Assembly: GCF_038502225.1 (NCBI RefSeq)
Contig: NC_091307.1
Location: 27,154,543-27,218,542 of the forward strand
Length of the DNA: 64,000 nt
Source: Cherax quadricarinatus
Lineage: Eukaryota > Arthropoda > Malacostraca > Decapoda > Parastacidae
Direction: 5' to 3'
Positions 32,063-42,952 of this stretch are shown one piece after another. The translations under genes and the position numbers were made by a program. A model generated the notes under the pieces. That model ran no database searches. It was not told the origin of the DNA and saw nothing but the letters and a program-made list of their open reading frames with translations. Numbering within the stretch: the stretch's first letter is position 1; each line of letters starts with the position of its first letter.

Positions 32063-32380
32063 ACCTATTGGTAAGATAAAATAAAATTTTGTTCGGATTT
32101 TTAACCCCGGAGGGTTAACCACAGAGGATAACCCAAGTAAGTAGGTGCGTCATAGAGAACTGTCTGTTTTATATCCATTATGGTCCTTAAATCTTGCCCC
32201 CCATGATGCGACCCACACTAGTCGACTAACACCCAGGTACCTACGTGCTTGTTAGGTGGCTCACGAAATCGTAATGACACGATTGCAAACAAACCATACC
32301 ACGGGTGGGGATAGAACCCGCGGTCAGTCTCAAAGCTCCAGACCGTCGCGTTAGCCACTAGACCAGCTAGCCACAATAAG
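32063..32380 (-). mobile_element. Full-length tRNA-derived SINE
   Basis: Reading minus: tRNA-related head with TAGTGGCTAACGCG (A box) and GGTTCTATCCCC (B box) at about 32290-32375. The body follows with TACCTGGGTGTTAGTCGAC and GTGGGTCGCATCATGG. The 3' end is GGGTTAAAAATCCGAAC and an AT tail near 32063. About 320 bp; it serves as the type copy for the other SINE pieces here. Confidence 0.75.
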
Positions 32381-32712
32381 ATTCATCCAACTAGGTATAT
32401 TTCTACACCATAGGAAGGTTAACATAGGCACCACTGTGACCAATGTTTGCAATCGTGTCATTACGATTTCGTAAGTCATGCTGACGGCTTTGAGGGGACT
32501 TGAGCTAGAGTTCGTCACAGCCACGCTAGCTGGAGATTCGTCTGTAAAAACTTGCATTTGTGGTCACAGTGGTGCCTATGCTAACCTTCCTATGGTGTAG
32601 AAATATACCTAGTTGGACGAATCTTATTGTGGCTAGCTGGTCCAGTGGCTAACGCGACAGTCTGGAGTTTTGAGACTCTCTGACCGCGGGTTCTATCCCC
32701 ACCCGTGGTATG
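32290..32712. repeat. Large palindrome of two SINE heads
   Basis: Arms of about 155 bp, 32290-32445 and 32556-32712, are near-perfect inverted copies. Each contains the tRNA head plus the CTACACCATAGGAAGGTTA block. The 110-bp spacer holds CAATCGTGTCATTACGATTTCG. Confidence 0.85.
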
Positions 32713-32713
32713 G

Positions 32714-32838
32714 TTTGCTAGGTGAACGGAACAACAGGTGTAAGGAAACACTCCCAATGTTTTTATCCTTGCCGGGGATCGAACCACGGACACTGTGTGT
32801 GAGGCGAGAGTGTTGCCTACTAGGCCACAGGCCACCGT
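32714..32838 (-). mobile_element. tRNA-like SINE head
   Basis: Reading minus: GGTGGCCTGTGGCCTAGTAGG (A-box region), GGTTCGATCCCCGGC (B box), then TTTCCTTACACCTGTTGTTC. Abuts the palindrome. Confidence 0.6.
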
Positions 32839-32897
32839 ATATGTGGTTCCAGGGGTCAAATCTCAGCCTGGGCCCAGCCTCTCTACTAGCTGTTACT

Positions 32898-33006
32898 GGA
32901 AATATAAACACATATGCAGTATAATGTGATCCTTTATTGACAACGTTTCGCCCACATAGTGGGCTTTTTCAAGTCACAAACAGATCTCAGATCTGTTTGT
33001 GACTTG
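32898..33006 (-). mobile_element. Penelope-type terminal segment
   Basis: Reading minus: AAAGCCCACTATGTGGGCG hairpin, GAAACGTTGTCAATAAAGG, ending TATATTTCC. The same segment is at 34094-34170 and 63126-63235 on the plus strand. At 32973-33006 there is a perfect 16-nt palindrome pair (AGTCACAAACAGATCT and inverse) where the LINE-B fragment begins. Confidence 0.55.
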
Positions 33007-33011
33007 ATACG

Positions 33012-34052
33012 GTGAAAAGCTCTGTTCCACAAGGCGCAGTACTCGCTCCCATCTTGTTCCTCATCCTCATATCCGACATAGACAAGGATGTCAGCCACAG
33101 CACCGTGTCTTCCTTTGCAGATGACACCCGAATCTGCATGAGATTGTCTTCCATTGCAGACACTGCAAAGCTCCAGGCGGACATCAACCAAATCTTTCAG
33201 TGGGCTGCAGAAAACAATATGAAGTTCAACGATGAGAAATTTCAATTACTCAGATATGGTAAACATGAGGAAATTAAATCTTCATCAGAGTACAAAACAA
33301 ATTCTGGCCACAAAATAGAGCGAAACACCAACGTCAAAGACCTGGGAGTGATCATGTCGGAGGATCTCACCTTCAAGGACCATAACATTGTATCAATCGC
33401 ATCTGCTAGAAAAATGACAGGATGGATAATGAGAACCTTCAAAACTAGGGAGGCCAAGCCCATGATGACACTCTTCAGGTCACTTGTTCTATCTAGGCTG
33501 GAATATTGCTGCACACTAACAGCACCTTTCAAGGCAGGTGAAATTGCCGACCTAGAAAATGTACAGAGAACTTTCACGGCGCGCATAACGGAGATAAAAC
33601 ACCTCAATTATTGGGAGCGCTTGAGGTTCCTAAACCTGTATTCCCTGGAACGCAGGAGGGAGAGATACATGATTATATACACCTGGAAAATCCTAGAGGG
33701 ACTAGTACCGAACTTGCACACGAAAATCACTCACTACGAAAGCAAAAGACTTGGCAGACGATGCACCATCCCCCCAATGAAAAGCAGGGGTGTCACTAGC
33801 ACGTTAAGAGACCATACAATAAGTGTCAGGGGCCCGAGACTGTTCAACTGCCTCCCAGCACACATAAGGGGGATTACCAACAGACCCCTGGCAGTCTTCA
33901 AGCTGGCACTGGACAAGCACCTAAAGTCAGTTCCGGATCAGCCGGGCTGTGGCTCGTACGTTGGTTTGCGTGCAGCCAGCAGCAACAGCCTGGTTGATCA
34001 GGCTCTGATCCACCACGAGGCCTGGTCACAGACCGGGCCGCGGGGGCGTTGA
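33012..34052 (+). CDS. LINE-B (CR1/Jockey-like) RT C-terminal half, 5'-truncated
   Basis: An open frame of 346 codons begins with a GTG codon inside the RT palm (VKSSVPQGAVLAPILF). It runs FADDTRICM (catalytic Asp pair near 33120), then KDLGVIMSEDLTF, LSRLEYCCTLTAPF, YWERLRFLNLYSLERRRERY, to the stop at 34050-34052. The fingers and endonuclease are missing, so it is a dead-on-arrival LINE copy despite the intact frame. The 3' end carries two CTCCAGGTAAA units (34069-34089). It is nearly identical to the minus copy at 34645-35690. Confidence 0.85.
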   Translation: MKSSVPQGAVLAPILFLILISDIDKDVSHSTVSSFADDTRICMRLSSIADTAKLQADINQIFQWAAENNMKFNDEKFQLLRYGKHEEIKSSSEYKTNSGHKIERNTNVKDLGVIMSEDLTFKDHNIVSIASARKMTGWIMRTFKTREAKPMMTLFRSLVLSRLEYCCTLTAPFKAGEIADLENVQRTFTARITEIKHLNYWERLRFLNLYSLERRRERYMIIYTWKILEGLVPNLHTKITHYESKRLGRRCTIPPMKSRGVTSTLRDHTISVRGPRLFNCLPAHIRGITNRPLAVFKLALDKHLKSVPDQPGCGSYVGLRAASSNSLVDQALIHHEAWSQTGPRGR

Positions 34053-34093
34053 CCCCCGGAACTCTCTCCAGGTAAACTCCAGGTAAACTGTGT

Positions 34094-34185
34094 GGGCGAA
34101 ACGTTGTCAAAGGATCACATTATACTGCATATGCGTTTATATTTCCATTGTGTCGGTATTTTATACCATTTATTTCTACTAACTG
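34094..34185 (+). mobile_element. Penelope-type terminal segment
   Basis: GTGGGCGAAACGTTGTCAAAGG, then CATATGCGTTTATATTTCC, then TCGGTATTTTATACC. Inverted relative to 32898-33006, so LINE-B 33012-34090 sits between two facing copies. Confidence 0.55.
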
Positions 34186-34194
34186 TTACTGGTC

Positions 34195-34562
34195 TTCCCC
34201 CTCTTAAGCCAGCGCTGCATGACAGGAAGGAAACAAGTGATGGTACCTGACGATGTGTCAGAGTGGGCGCCTCTGACAAATGGAGTTTCATGAAGGTCAA
34301 TCCTAGGGCTGGTGATGTTTCTGGTATATGTGATTGACATGACTGAAGGGATAGATTCATAGGTGTCCCTTTTTGCAGACGATGTGGAGCTAATGCGGAA
34401 AATTCAGGTGGTTGAGGATCAGGTGGGACTACAAAGGATATGGACAGGTTGCAAGCCTTGTCCAACAACTGACTCTTGGAGTTCAACCCCACCAAATACA
34501 AAGTCGTGAAGATTAGGGAAGGTGAAAGAAGACAGCAGACAGAGCACAGACTAGGGAGCCGG
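34195..34562 (+). pseudogene. Degraded CR1-like RT fragment (LINE-C)
   Basis: Readable in pieces: LGLVMFLVYVIDMTEGI, then SLFADDVELMRKIQ with the FADD motif near 34370, then EFNPTKYKVVKIREGE. Frames are broken. It is a different family from LINE-A and LINE-B. Confidence 0.6.
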
Positions 34563-34618
34563 ACTAGGCCCGGTGGCCTGGTGGCTAAAGCTCCCTCCTC
34601 ACACACGGAGGGCCCTGG
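34563..34618 (+). mobile_element. tRNA-like SINE head, truncated
   Basis: GGCCCGGTGGCCTGGTGGCTAA (A-box region) to CACACGGAGGGCC. It is cut by the LINE-B 3' end at about 34619. Confidence 0.5.
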
Positions 34619-36100
34619 AGTTTACCTGGAGAGAGTTCCGGCGGTCAACGCCCCCGCGGCTCGGTCTGTGACCAGGCCTCCTGGTGGATCAGAGCCTGAT
34701 CAACCAGGCTGTTATTGCTGGCTGCACGCAAACCAATGCACGAGCCACAGCCCGGCTGGTCAGGAACCGACTTTAGGTGCTTGTCTAGTGTCAGCTTGAT
34801 GACTGCCAGTGGTCTGTTGGTAATCCCCCTTATGTATGCTGGGAGGCAGTTGAACAGTCTCGGGCCCCTGACACTTATTGTATGGTCTCTTAACGTGCTA
34901 GTGGCACCCCTGCTTTTCATTGGGAGGATGTTGCATCGTCTGCCAAGTCTTTTGCTTTCGTAGTGAGTGATTTTCGTGTGCAAGTTCGGTACTAGTCCCT
35001 CTAGGATTTTCCAGGTGTATATAATCATGTATCTCTCCCACCTGCATTCCAGGGAATACAGGTTCAGGAACCTCAAGCGCTCCCAGTAATTTAGGTGTTT
35101 TATCTCCGTTATGCGTGCCTTGAAGGTTCTCTGTACATTTTCTAGGTCAGCAGTTTCACCTGCCTTGAAAGGTGCTGTTAGTGTGCAGCAATATTCCAGC
35201 CTAGATAAAACAAGTGACATGAAGAGTGTCATCATGGGCTTGGCATCCCTAGTTTTGAAGGTTCTCATTATCTATCCTGTCATTTTTCTAGCAGATGCGA
35301 TTGATACAATGTTATGGTCCTTGAAGGTGAGATCCTCCGACATGATCACTCCCAGGTCTTTGACGTTGGTGTTTCGCTCTATTTTGTGGCCAGAATTTGT
35401 TTTGTACTCTGATGAAGATTTAATTTCCTCGTGTTTACCATATCTTGAGTAATTGAAATTTCTCATCGTTAAACTTCATATTGTTTTCTGCAGCCCACTG
35501 AAAGATTTGGTTGATGTCCGCCTGGAGCCTTGCAGTGTCTGCAATGGAAGACACTGTCATGCAGATTCGGGTGTCATCTGCAAAGGAAGACACGGTGCTG
35601 TGGCTGACGTCCATGTCTATGTCAGATATGAAGATGAGGAACAAGATGGGAGCGAGTACTGTGCCTTGTGGAACAGAGCTTTTCACCGCAGCTGCCTCGG
35701 ACTTTACTCTGTTGACTACTACTCTCTGTGTTCTGTTAGTGAGGAAATTATAGATCTATCGACCGACTTTTCCTGTTATTCCTTTAGCACGCATTTTGTG
35801 CGCTATTACGCCATGGTCACACTTGTCGAAGGCTTTTGCAAAGTCTGTATATATTACATCTGCATTCTTTTTGTCTTCTAGTGCATCTAGGACCTTGTCG
35901 TAGTGATCCAATAGTTGAGACAGACAGGAGCGACCTGTTCTAAACCCATGTTGCCCTGGGTTGTGTAATTTATGGGTTTCTAGATGGGTGGTGATCTTGC
36001 TTCTTAGGACCCTTTCAAAGATTTTTATGATATGGGATGTTAGTGCTATCGGTCTGTAGTTCTTTGCTGTTGCTTTACTGCCCCCTTTGTGGAGTGGGGC
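34619..36100 (-). pseudogene. LINE-B RT, 3' half (minus strand, 5' half at 47711-50010)
   Basis: Reading minus from 36100: LHKGGSKATAKNYRPIALTS, then NPGQHGFRTGRSCLSQLLDH, YTDFAKAFDKCDHGV, SSVPQGTVLAPILFLIF and FADDTRICMTV. The rest of the C-terminal domain ends near 34645. Damage: an in-frame TAG near 35758, one extra A near 35447 shifting the frame, and a TAG for Trp near 35270. The left border of Gypsy C interrupts it exactly at the codon following DIAP. The target GGGGC is repeated at 36096-36100 and 47711-47715. Confidence 0.88.
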
Positions 36101-36318
36101 TGTGAAGGCTTACTCAGCCCTGTAACAACTTCAGACAGTATTACCAAGGCTGGCTCCTCCTCAGGAAAATTAATGAATAGAAAAAGAACGAAAACTGACA
36201 AACATAAACAATTTATTATTTAGAAAATATAAAATATAGAACACTTAAATTTGAAATATTAATCCTACATTAAAGAAAATGAAAAATGAAAAATATAAAT
36301 GATAACTGAATTCAACGC

Positions 36319-36322
<4 letters not shown>

Positions 36323-36378
<56 letters not shown>
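36323..36378. repeat. (TA)n microsatellite in the Gypsy C 3' LTR
   Basis: About 28 TA units. The homologous tract in the other LTR (46580-46748) has about 84 units. Confidence 0.95.
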
Positions 36379-36382
<4 letters not shown>

Positions 36383-37036
36383 TGGGTGTCTGGTGTTGGT
36401 GACACTGTTGTTGAAATCGTAGCCGTTGCTGATGATGGGGGGGGGGGTCGCAGGTGTTGGTGACAACCCACCGGCTCGTTCTACACAGATTTTATAGCAG
36501 TCAATAATCCGTCCAGATGACAGGAAAGCAGGTTCTTTTCCACTACAATGATGAGGGGTTATATCCTGCTACTTGCATACACAAACAGGTAAGTGGATCC
36601 AGGGCCGGATTACCACATAGGCAAACTAGGCATTTGCCTAGGGCCCCGCGCATTTGGGGGCCCCGCAGTCCAAGGGGTTCAGGGGATCATCCAAGACTGC
36701 GCACATGGTGCAAGTGCAAAGGGGTCCCTACCTAAAAAGTTCAAGTGTTTGGAGAGTAAAATTGATTTTTAAAAATTAATCAAAACAAAAATAAATAATG
36801 AAATAAAATAAAATAAAAATAAACCTAGCCATAGATGGCAACACTCAACACGCCTTTGTTTACATCAGAACAGATGTGTTTTCCCGCTAATGGGTGAGTA
36901 TGGGAGATTCCTCTCCAATTTTCTGTAGTAATTACACGTTATCTAGACTTGTACTGTGACAAATTAACTGAAGTGTTGTTGATAGACATTGATGTGTATG
37001 GATAAATGTTTGTTTTCGCCTCTAAATGTTAAGGGA

Positions 37037-37143
37037 GGTACATGATAGGGTTACTTGACCAGTAAAGACACATGGACCAGTAAAGACGCATGGACCAGTA
37101 AAGACGCATGGACCAGTAAAGACGCATGGACCAGTAAAGACAC
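37037..37143. repeat. 18-bp tandem repeat inside the hAT
   Basis: About five units of CATGGACCAGTAAAGACG between the left end of the hAT and its transposase. Confidence 0.85.
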
Positions 37144-37812
37144 ATTTTTGGTAAAAATACTATAAAGAAAAACCTAAAAACGCAAACTGACTTTCGTTTT
37201 AGGTTTTAAAAGCACTTTGTCCTGTCTTTAAGTCTTTATCATTTCAATAACAGATCTTAATTGATCGAAGTTCTAAATCACTTCCGTCGCAAATGCTTAG
37301 TTTTCAAGTTGCGACGGAAGTGATGTAGAACATCAATTAATTTACTACATATTTCCCCAGAAACACATAAGCCACATCAGAAAATCGTTGGTTGGGTGAA
37401 ACTGAAAATTGTCCCTGCATTCTTTAATTTTCATGTCCTTATCTATGGTGGTAGGCCATATATCATGCAAAACATAATGATTAGTTTAGTTATGAAAATG
37501 GTAATATAAATACCATTGTGCATTGTTCTTGGACCCAGTATGATTTCTGTTTAAGTAAATTAGAGATCAAGGAGGATGAATTAGTAAAATATTCGTAGCC
37601 CAAATCACTAACCTAATCTATGGTAAAAGTTCTGTATATGACTCCTTTCTGGTAACGTTTTGAATTTTTAGATGCGCAGCCAGAGGAAAGGGGGCTACAA
37701 GGGCGATATCCCCCACAATTGACAGAAAAAAAAATTTAATAATAAAAAATTAATAATAATTGATAATGAAAAATTGTATTTGCATGATTACAGACAGTGA
37801 TACATCCTCATT

Positions 37813-40278
37813 ATGGCATCTCGTGAACGTGATGTTGGACGTTCTTATGCGAGTGGGTCACAAAAAAGAAAGAAGAAAATTCAAGAAGAAGAACAGAAAA
37901 AGAAAGATGTAGGAAGCTGCAGAAAGATCACAGACATGCTCACGAAAACAGTTTCTGATGTTACCAGTACAGTTGAATCTGCAGATACGTCAGATCATAC
38001 AGGAAGTCCTCCCTCCATTATTTCTCAGCCAGCATCTACTTCTTTTGTGTCTCCTCTCAATGTCTCAACGGACATTTCATCCACAGGATTTGTCTTAAAA
38101 GATCCTGCCTCATGGCCAAATGTAATCCCAGATTCTCTACGTAATGCTTTCATTGCAGAAAACTTCAGTCAAACTCTGAACATTGACCTTAGGAAATCAG
38201 CAAGGATTTATGATGATGGAGTCGTCGTTCTTTAAAGTCATCTATGTTTTATAGGAAGCTTGCAAATTCAGAAACTGAAAAAATCATGGATGGTATACTC
38301 TAAAAGCTCAGGAAAAGTGTACTGTTTAGCATGCAAGCTATTTTCTACCAAAGAAAATACCTTCACAAAGGGGTTCAATGACTGGAAAAATTCCAAGCGT
38401 TTCGAGGAACATGAAAACAGCACCACTCACAGGAGCTGCATTTTAGCCAGTGTATTTCGTGCACAGAAAAAAGGCTTATTGGATTCTCATTTGGAAAATC
38501 AAACTGAAAAAGAGCGCACTTATTGGAGAAAAGTTCTAGAAAGAGTTGTTGCTGTTGTAAAATTCTTAGCTCTAAGAGGACTTGCTTTCCGTGGAGAAAA
38601 TGAGGTTTTTGGTTCGGAAAACAATGGCAATTTCCTAGGGATCATAGAACTGTTAGCACAATTCGATCCATTCTTAGCAAATCATGTGTCACGCCTTGGG
38701 AATGCAGGAAGAGGCACTGTATCTTACATGTCATCTACTATATGCAATTAATTTATTGAACTGATGACTAAGAAGGTCCTCAATAACATCATAGCAGCTG
38801 GAAAACTGCAAAATACTTTGCAATAAGTGTAGATTCAACACCAGATATTTCACATACAGATCAATTGACATTCATTGTTCGCTTTGTCGACTCCAGTGGT
38901 AAGCCTGTAGAGCGCTTTATAAAATTCATTCCTCTTTCAGGCCATGATGGAGAAACAATGATGAATGTAGTACTGGATACTCTGCTTGAACATGATCTCT
39001 CTATTATGGATTGCCGTGGCCAGAGCTACGACAATGCAAGTAACATGTCGGGTAAATATAATGGATTGCAAGCCAGTATCAAGCAAATCAACCCACTTGC
39101 TGAATATGTGCCCTGCTCAGCACATTCTCTTAATCTTGTTGGGTCATGTGCTGCGGAGTGTTGTGTCGCTGCAGTTTCATTTTTTGGACTTTTACAAGCA
39201 CTCTTTTATTTTTTTCTCTGCTTCAACGCATCGGTGGAGTATACTCAAATCAACCATTCATGGAGATGTCATCAAATCATTATCAACAACAAGGTGGTCA
39301 GCGCAGCATGATGCAACACATGCTTTGAAAGACAGCTTTGCTGAAATACGTTCTGCTTTGATCCAAATAGCAGAGGATGAAGACCAGACAGCAACTACAA
39401 GAAGCGAAGCAGCCAGCTTAGCATCAAAATTGGAAGATTTTGAATTGGCCTTACTCTGTGTGCTTTGGGACTGTATACTGGAACGGTTAAATGCCACGAA
39501 CAAGACACTTCAGAAAATTGAAATTGAAATGGCTACTTGTGCTAACCTCTATGCAGGCTTAGTGGAATTTGTAAGCTCACTTCGCAATGATGAAGCTTTT
39601 GAAATGTTTGAAGAGAAAGCTAAACTGCTGGTGAAAGACTATAGTTACCGGGCTGATCATCAGCGGTCAAGGAAGAGAAAACGCAATTTTGAAGAGCCAG
39701 ACAATGAAATTGTGTTGCTACCAAGGCAGAAATGTAAGACAGCTACATACTTCGTCATTCTGGATTCACTGATTACAGAATTGGTGAAAAGAAAAGAAAT
39801 CTACCAGAATCTCAATGACAAGTTTGGATTTCTGTTCAAAATTACTACTATGCCAGATGCAGAATTGAGAGAAGCTGCATTAAAGTTGCAACAACACCTT
39901 TCAGCAGATGTTCAGGACACATTTGTTGAAGAAATAGTTAATTTTTCTGGGTATATGAATCAGATTAAAGCTCCACCTGAAAAATGTGCGCCCTCAGCTG
40001 CTTTGAAACATTTAAGAAATGCAGGTATCTCAGAAACCTTCCCTAATGTTGACATAGTGTATCGCCTTTACCTAACACTTCCAGCTACTAACTGTGAAGG
40101 AGAACGTTCATTTTCTGTTTTGAAAAGAGTGAAAACGCAGCTCCGTTCAACAATGAGCCAAGACAAATTGTGTAACCTAGCCTTGTTGACCATTGAGTCT
40201 GATCTAACAAGAAATATTGATTTTCAGAATATAATTGATGATTTTGCCAATATGAAATCCAGAAAAAAGTTTATTTAA
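37813..40278 (+). pseudogene. hAT transposase (ZMYM1/TTF-finger type), broken
   Basis: N-terminal frame 37813-38235 (MASRERDVGRSYASG). After an in-frame TAA, a TTF-type zinc-finger region follows (KVYCLACKLF, GFNDWKNSKRFEEHE, about 38310-38430). The DDE-containing domain comes next, with VDSTPDISHTDQ-like and DCRGQSYDNASNMSG (about 39010), then CSAHSLNLV. The C-terminal hAT dimerisation motif is LYLTLPATNCEGERSFSVLK (about 40070). At least one stop (38233) and two frame changes (between 38750 and 38865, and near 39185) inactivate it. It would cut and paste DNA with 8-bp duplications, which agrees with the flanks. The best-preserved part is 38986-40278. Confidence 0.88.
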
Positions 40279-41295
40279 GAAGTGCCTGTGAATATAAACA
40301 ATTCTTTACTTTCTTGAGTTTATATGATTTGATAGTCTTATGCATGATGCAATGATAACAATAATGGTCAGTGATTTATAAAGGGAATAATAGTGCTGTA
40401 GTGGTTATGCTGAATATAATAGGTACATGATGTCACTACTTTAATAGCCTAATCTAGTATTACTATGCTGTCTTGAGTTTATTCTCTTTAAAATGCATGA
40501 TTTAATAAGATAGTTATAATGGCTCTTGGTAAATGGTTTTGGTTGTCTTGATGTACTTTCCCTATTAAATTTAATCTAAATAGCCAGAATGTATTTAATT
40601 AGACCTTAAACAGGCTCACACCGACCCCCGCCCCACCCCCAAGCTGGAAGGGGTTGCTTCGCTTACCCGTAACTCAAAGGGGCCCCGCCAATCTGAATAG
40701 CCTAGGGCCCGGAGACTTCTTAATCCGGCCCTGAGCGGATCAAAAATGGGACGTCTCAGAACGTTAGTCCGTCTCCTTCAATTCTTCTCGTTGGTTGGCA
40801 GGTGACCCTCTCAGTCATTCCAAGCTGTAAAGAGAGACAAGTTACCTACTGCTTAAGAAATCACTCTCCATGATAAGTATAATACCTAAAAGATGTGGTG
40901 ATTATTAAAACATTTAACAGATAAAGACTGAAAGGACTAAGTTAATTATTGGTCAAAAGTGAAGCTTTCAACCAATAAGTCCACTAAAATATGATCAGGT
41001 ATGTACTTACAGTAGTGTTGGGAGCTGTGAGTCGAGTGATTTACTGTTTGACTGGAGCCCCACACGTCACCTTTCGGGGGTGGGGGGGAAGAGGGAGGGG
41101 AAAGGATAGCAGGAGCTAGACTGACCCAACCTTAACAAGCAGCCGGCAATCAAACTATCACTTTCGGGGAGGGGGAAAAAGGGGGGGGGGAATAGCAGGA
41201 GCTGGACTTACCCTACCTTAACAAGTAGCCAGCAATGAAACTACTGTTACTATACACTCCCTCGCTACTCCTATCTATTGAACTTTTCCCTCACA

Positions 41296-41304
41296 CTCTC
41301 CCAT
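41296..41304 (-). promoter_or_regulatory. Gypsy C polypurine tract
   Basis: ATGGGAGAG on the minus strand, directly before the 3' LTR. Confidence 0.5.
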
Positions 41305-41389
41305 ACCAAGACTTATAGTCAAGGAGTATAAGAAGAATAGGTGAGGAAAAAGTTCTAACATGTGGAAGTCGTGTAAGGCAACAAATCTT

Positions 41390-42868
41390 CTACTGACTGT
41401 CATGACTTAACCAGTCAGAGAAATAATTGGATGAACCATTGATATACACAATATGGAACTTAAAAGCCTGGAGTGCCAATGTCCACCTCAAGAGGCGACT
41501 GTTGGTTCCCTTAAAAGTTTCTAGGTATATCAAAGGCTTGTGATCCATCTCTAAAATGAATTCTTTTCCCAGTAGATAAAATTTAAGCTTTGAGATACCC
41601 CACATAAGAGCCAAACATTCCTTTTCTATGGTGGAGTATCTCGTTTTGGCGGGAAGGAGTTTCCGGCTAGGGAAGCATACAGGGAAGGGAATACCATCAT
41701 GGTATTGTAGTAACACTGCACCTAAGCCAGTATTGGAGGCATCAGTTCTTAAACAAAATGTTTTATTAATATCTGGAATCTTAAGTATAGGGTCTTTCGA
41801 GAAGATATTTTTAATCTCATTAAACTTTTCCCGAGCTACGTCGGAAAGTTCAAGAGGTTCCTTCACAGACTTTTTAAGGAAGTCGGATAAGATGCCTGTA
41901 AGATCAGTAAGGTTCGGGATAAACCGTGCATAAAAGTTTACAGAACCAAGAAAGCTATGCATGAGCTTCTTGGTTTTGGGGAATTTAAATTCCAATAAAG
42001 CTTTGATCTTACTGGGGAGAGGCTGCAGGGAGTTATTAGAAAGTATCAGTCCAAGATATCTAATCTTGTTATACCCAAGGAAACATTTCTTCGGCTTGGC
42101 AGTGAGGCCATGTGAGCATAAACTACGTAAAACTGATGTTAATGTTTGGATGTGTTTGCCCCACGTGGATGTCATTACGTAAATGTTATCAAAATAAACT
42201 GAAACATTTGGCATATTACCCAAGACCTTTCTCATCAGTCTCACGTAGGTAGCACAGGCAGTTACCAAACCAAAGGGCATAGTTCTATACTGCATCAGTC
42301 CTTGGTGGGTAGGAAAAGCGGTGTACTGCTTAGAAGAAGGATCTAACATTACTTGATGATATGCTTGCGCAATATCAATCTCTGAAAAGAAGGAAGCGCC
42401 ATAAAATTTGTGTAGATCGCTATCTATTAAGGGCATAGGCTCAGCATCCCACCGAGTGATAGCATTAAAGCCTCTGAAGTCAATAGCAAGTCTATATGAA
42501 TTATCCTCCTTCTTAACCATGACTACTGGTGAGCAATATGTAGATACTGAAGGTTCAATGATCTTTAGTTTTAATAATTTGTCTACCTCTCGGTCAAATG
42601 CATCCCTAAGGTGAACTGGAACTGGGTATAATTTCCGTTTGATCCAATTGTCCGCCAATAAGTCAATCTTATGGACTACCGTGAAGGTAACACCTGGAAT
42701 ATCAGTAAAGACGTCTGAAAAGTTACTCACACATTGAAGTAGTTCATGCCTCTTATGGTCATCCAAAGATTCATTAATATTAATGTTGGTTGCGTCCGAG
42801 TGGTCAAGAGTCACCAAGTCATGTAGTTCTTCATCATAGTCTAAGTTAGAGGTGTCAATTACACACAC
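41390..42868 (-). CDS. Gypsy C reverse transcriptase and RNase H
   Basis: A 492-codon open stretch. The RT signature is LAIDFRGFNAITRW, then SEIDIAQAYHQVML (first catalytic Asp), MPFGLVTACATYVRLM and SVYFDNIYVM. The usual YxDD is YFDN here, so one metal-binding Asp is replaced by Asn and polymerase activity is doubtful. RNase H has LRTDASNTGLGAVLLQ, TIEKECLALMWG, MDHKPLIYL and FSDWLSHD. The frame is shared with the gag-PR-IN frame, from which a single TAA at 42953-42955 separates it. The first Met (42868) is unlikely to be a native start. Confidence 0.9.
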   Translation of the reverse strand: MCVIDTSNLDYDEELHDLVTLDHSDATNININESLDDHKRHELLQCVSNFSDVFTDIPGVTFTVVHKIDLLADNWIKRKLYPVPVHLRDAFDREVDKLLKLKIIEPSVSTYCSPVVMVKKEDNSYRLAIDFRGFNAITRWDAEPMPLIDSDLHKFYGASFFSEIDIAQAYHQVMLDPSSKQYTAFPTHQGLMQYRTMPFGLVTACATYVRLMRKVLGNMPNVSVYFDNIYVMTSTWGKHIQTLTSVLRSLCSHGLTAKPKKCFLGYNKIRYLGLILSNNSLQPLPSKIKALLEFKFPKTKKLMHSFLGSVNFYARFIPNLTDLTGILSDFLKKSVKEPLELSDVAREKFNEIKNIFSKDPILKIPDINKTFCLRTDASNTGLGAVLLQYHDGIPFPVCFPSRKLLPAKTRYSTIEKECLALMWGISKLKFYLLGKEFILEMDHKPLIYLETFKGTNSRLLRWTLALQAFKFHIVYINGSSNYFSDWLSHDSQ

Positions 42869-42952
42869 CTTACATTCTTCAGTTGTCTTATCAAGTTCGT
42901 GTGGAAAAACTAAGTCAAAGTTATTAAGGCAGTTAACCGAATTTCTTCGGTA

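Larger units (their letters stand above)
36600..40733 (+). mobile_element. hAT-superfamily DNA transposon
   Basis: Terminal inverted repeats CAGGGCCGGATTA (36600) and TAATCCGGCCCTG (ending 40733). 8-bp target duplication AGTGGATC/AGCGGATC (36592-36599, 40734-40741) with one mismatch. The other LTR has the uninterrupted site near 47149 (AGCAGATC). 4,134 bp with a decayed transposase gene. Confidence 0.93.
36101..41295 (-). repeat. Gypsy C 3' LTR, interrupted by a hAT element
   Basis: Starts (minus) TGTGAGGGAAAAGTTC at 41295. Without the hAT and its duplicate it is about 1,053 bp. It contains (TA)n at 36323-36378 and G-runs near 41070-41190. At its outer end it has 20 bases (36101-36120, TGTGAAGGCTTACTCAGCCC) that the 5' LTR lacks. 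Confidence 0.9.

Noticed and set aside
32285..32375. tRNA gene
   Set aside because: A and B boxes are present, but the sequence continues into a SINE body and does not close an acceptor stem. The same applies at 31793, 32640, 32760, 50040 and 59400.
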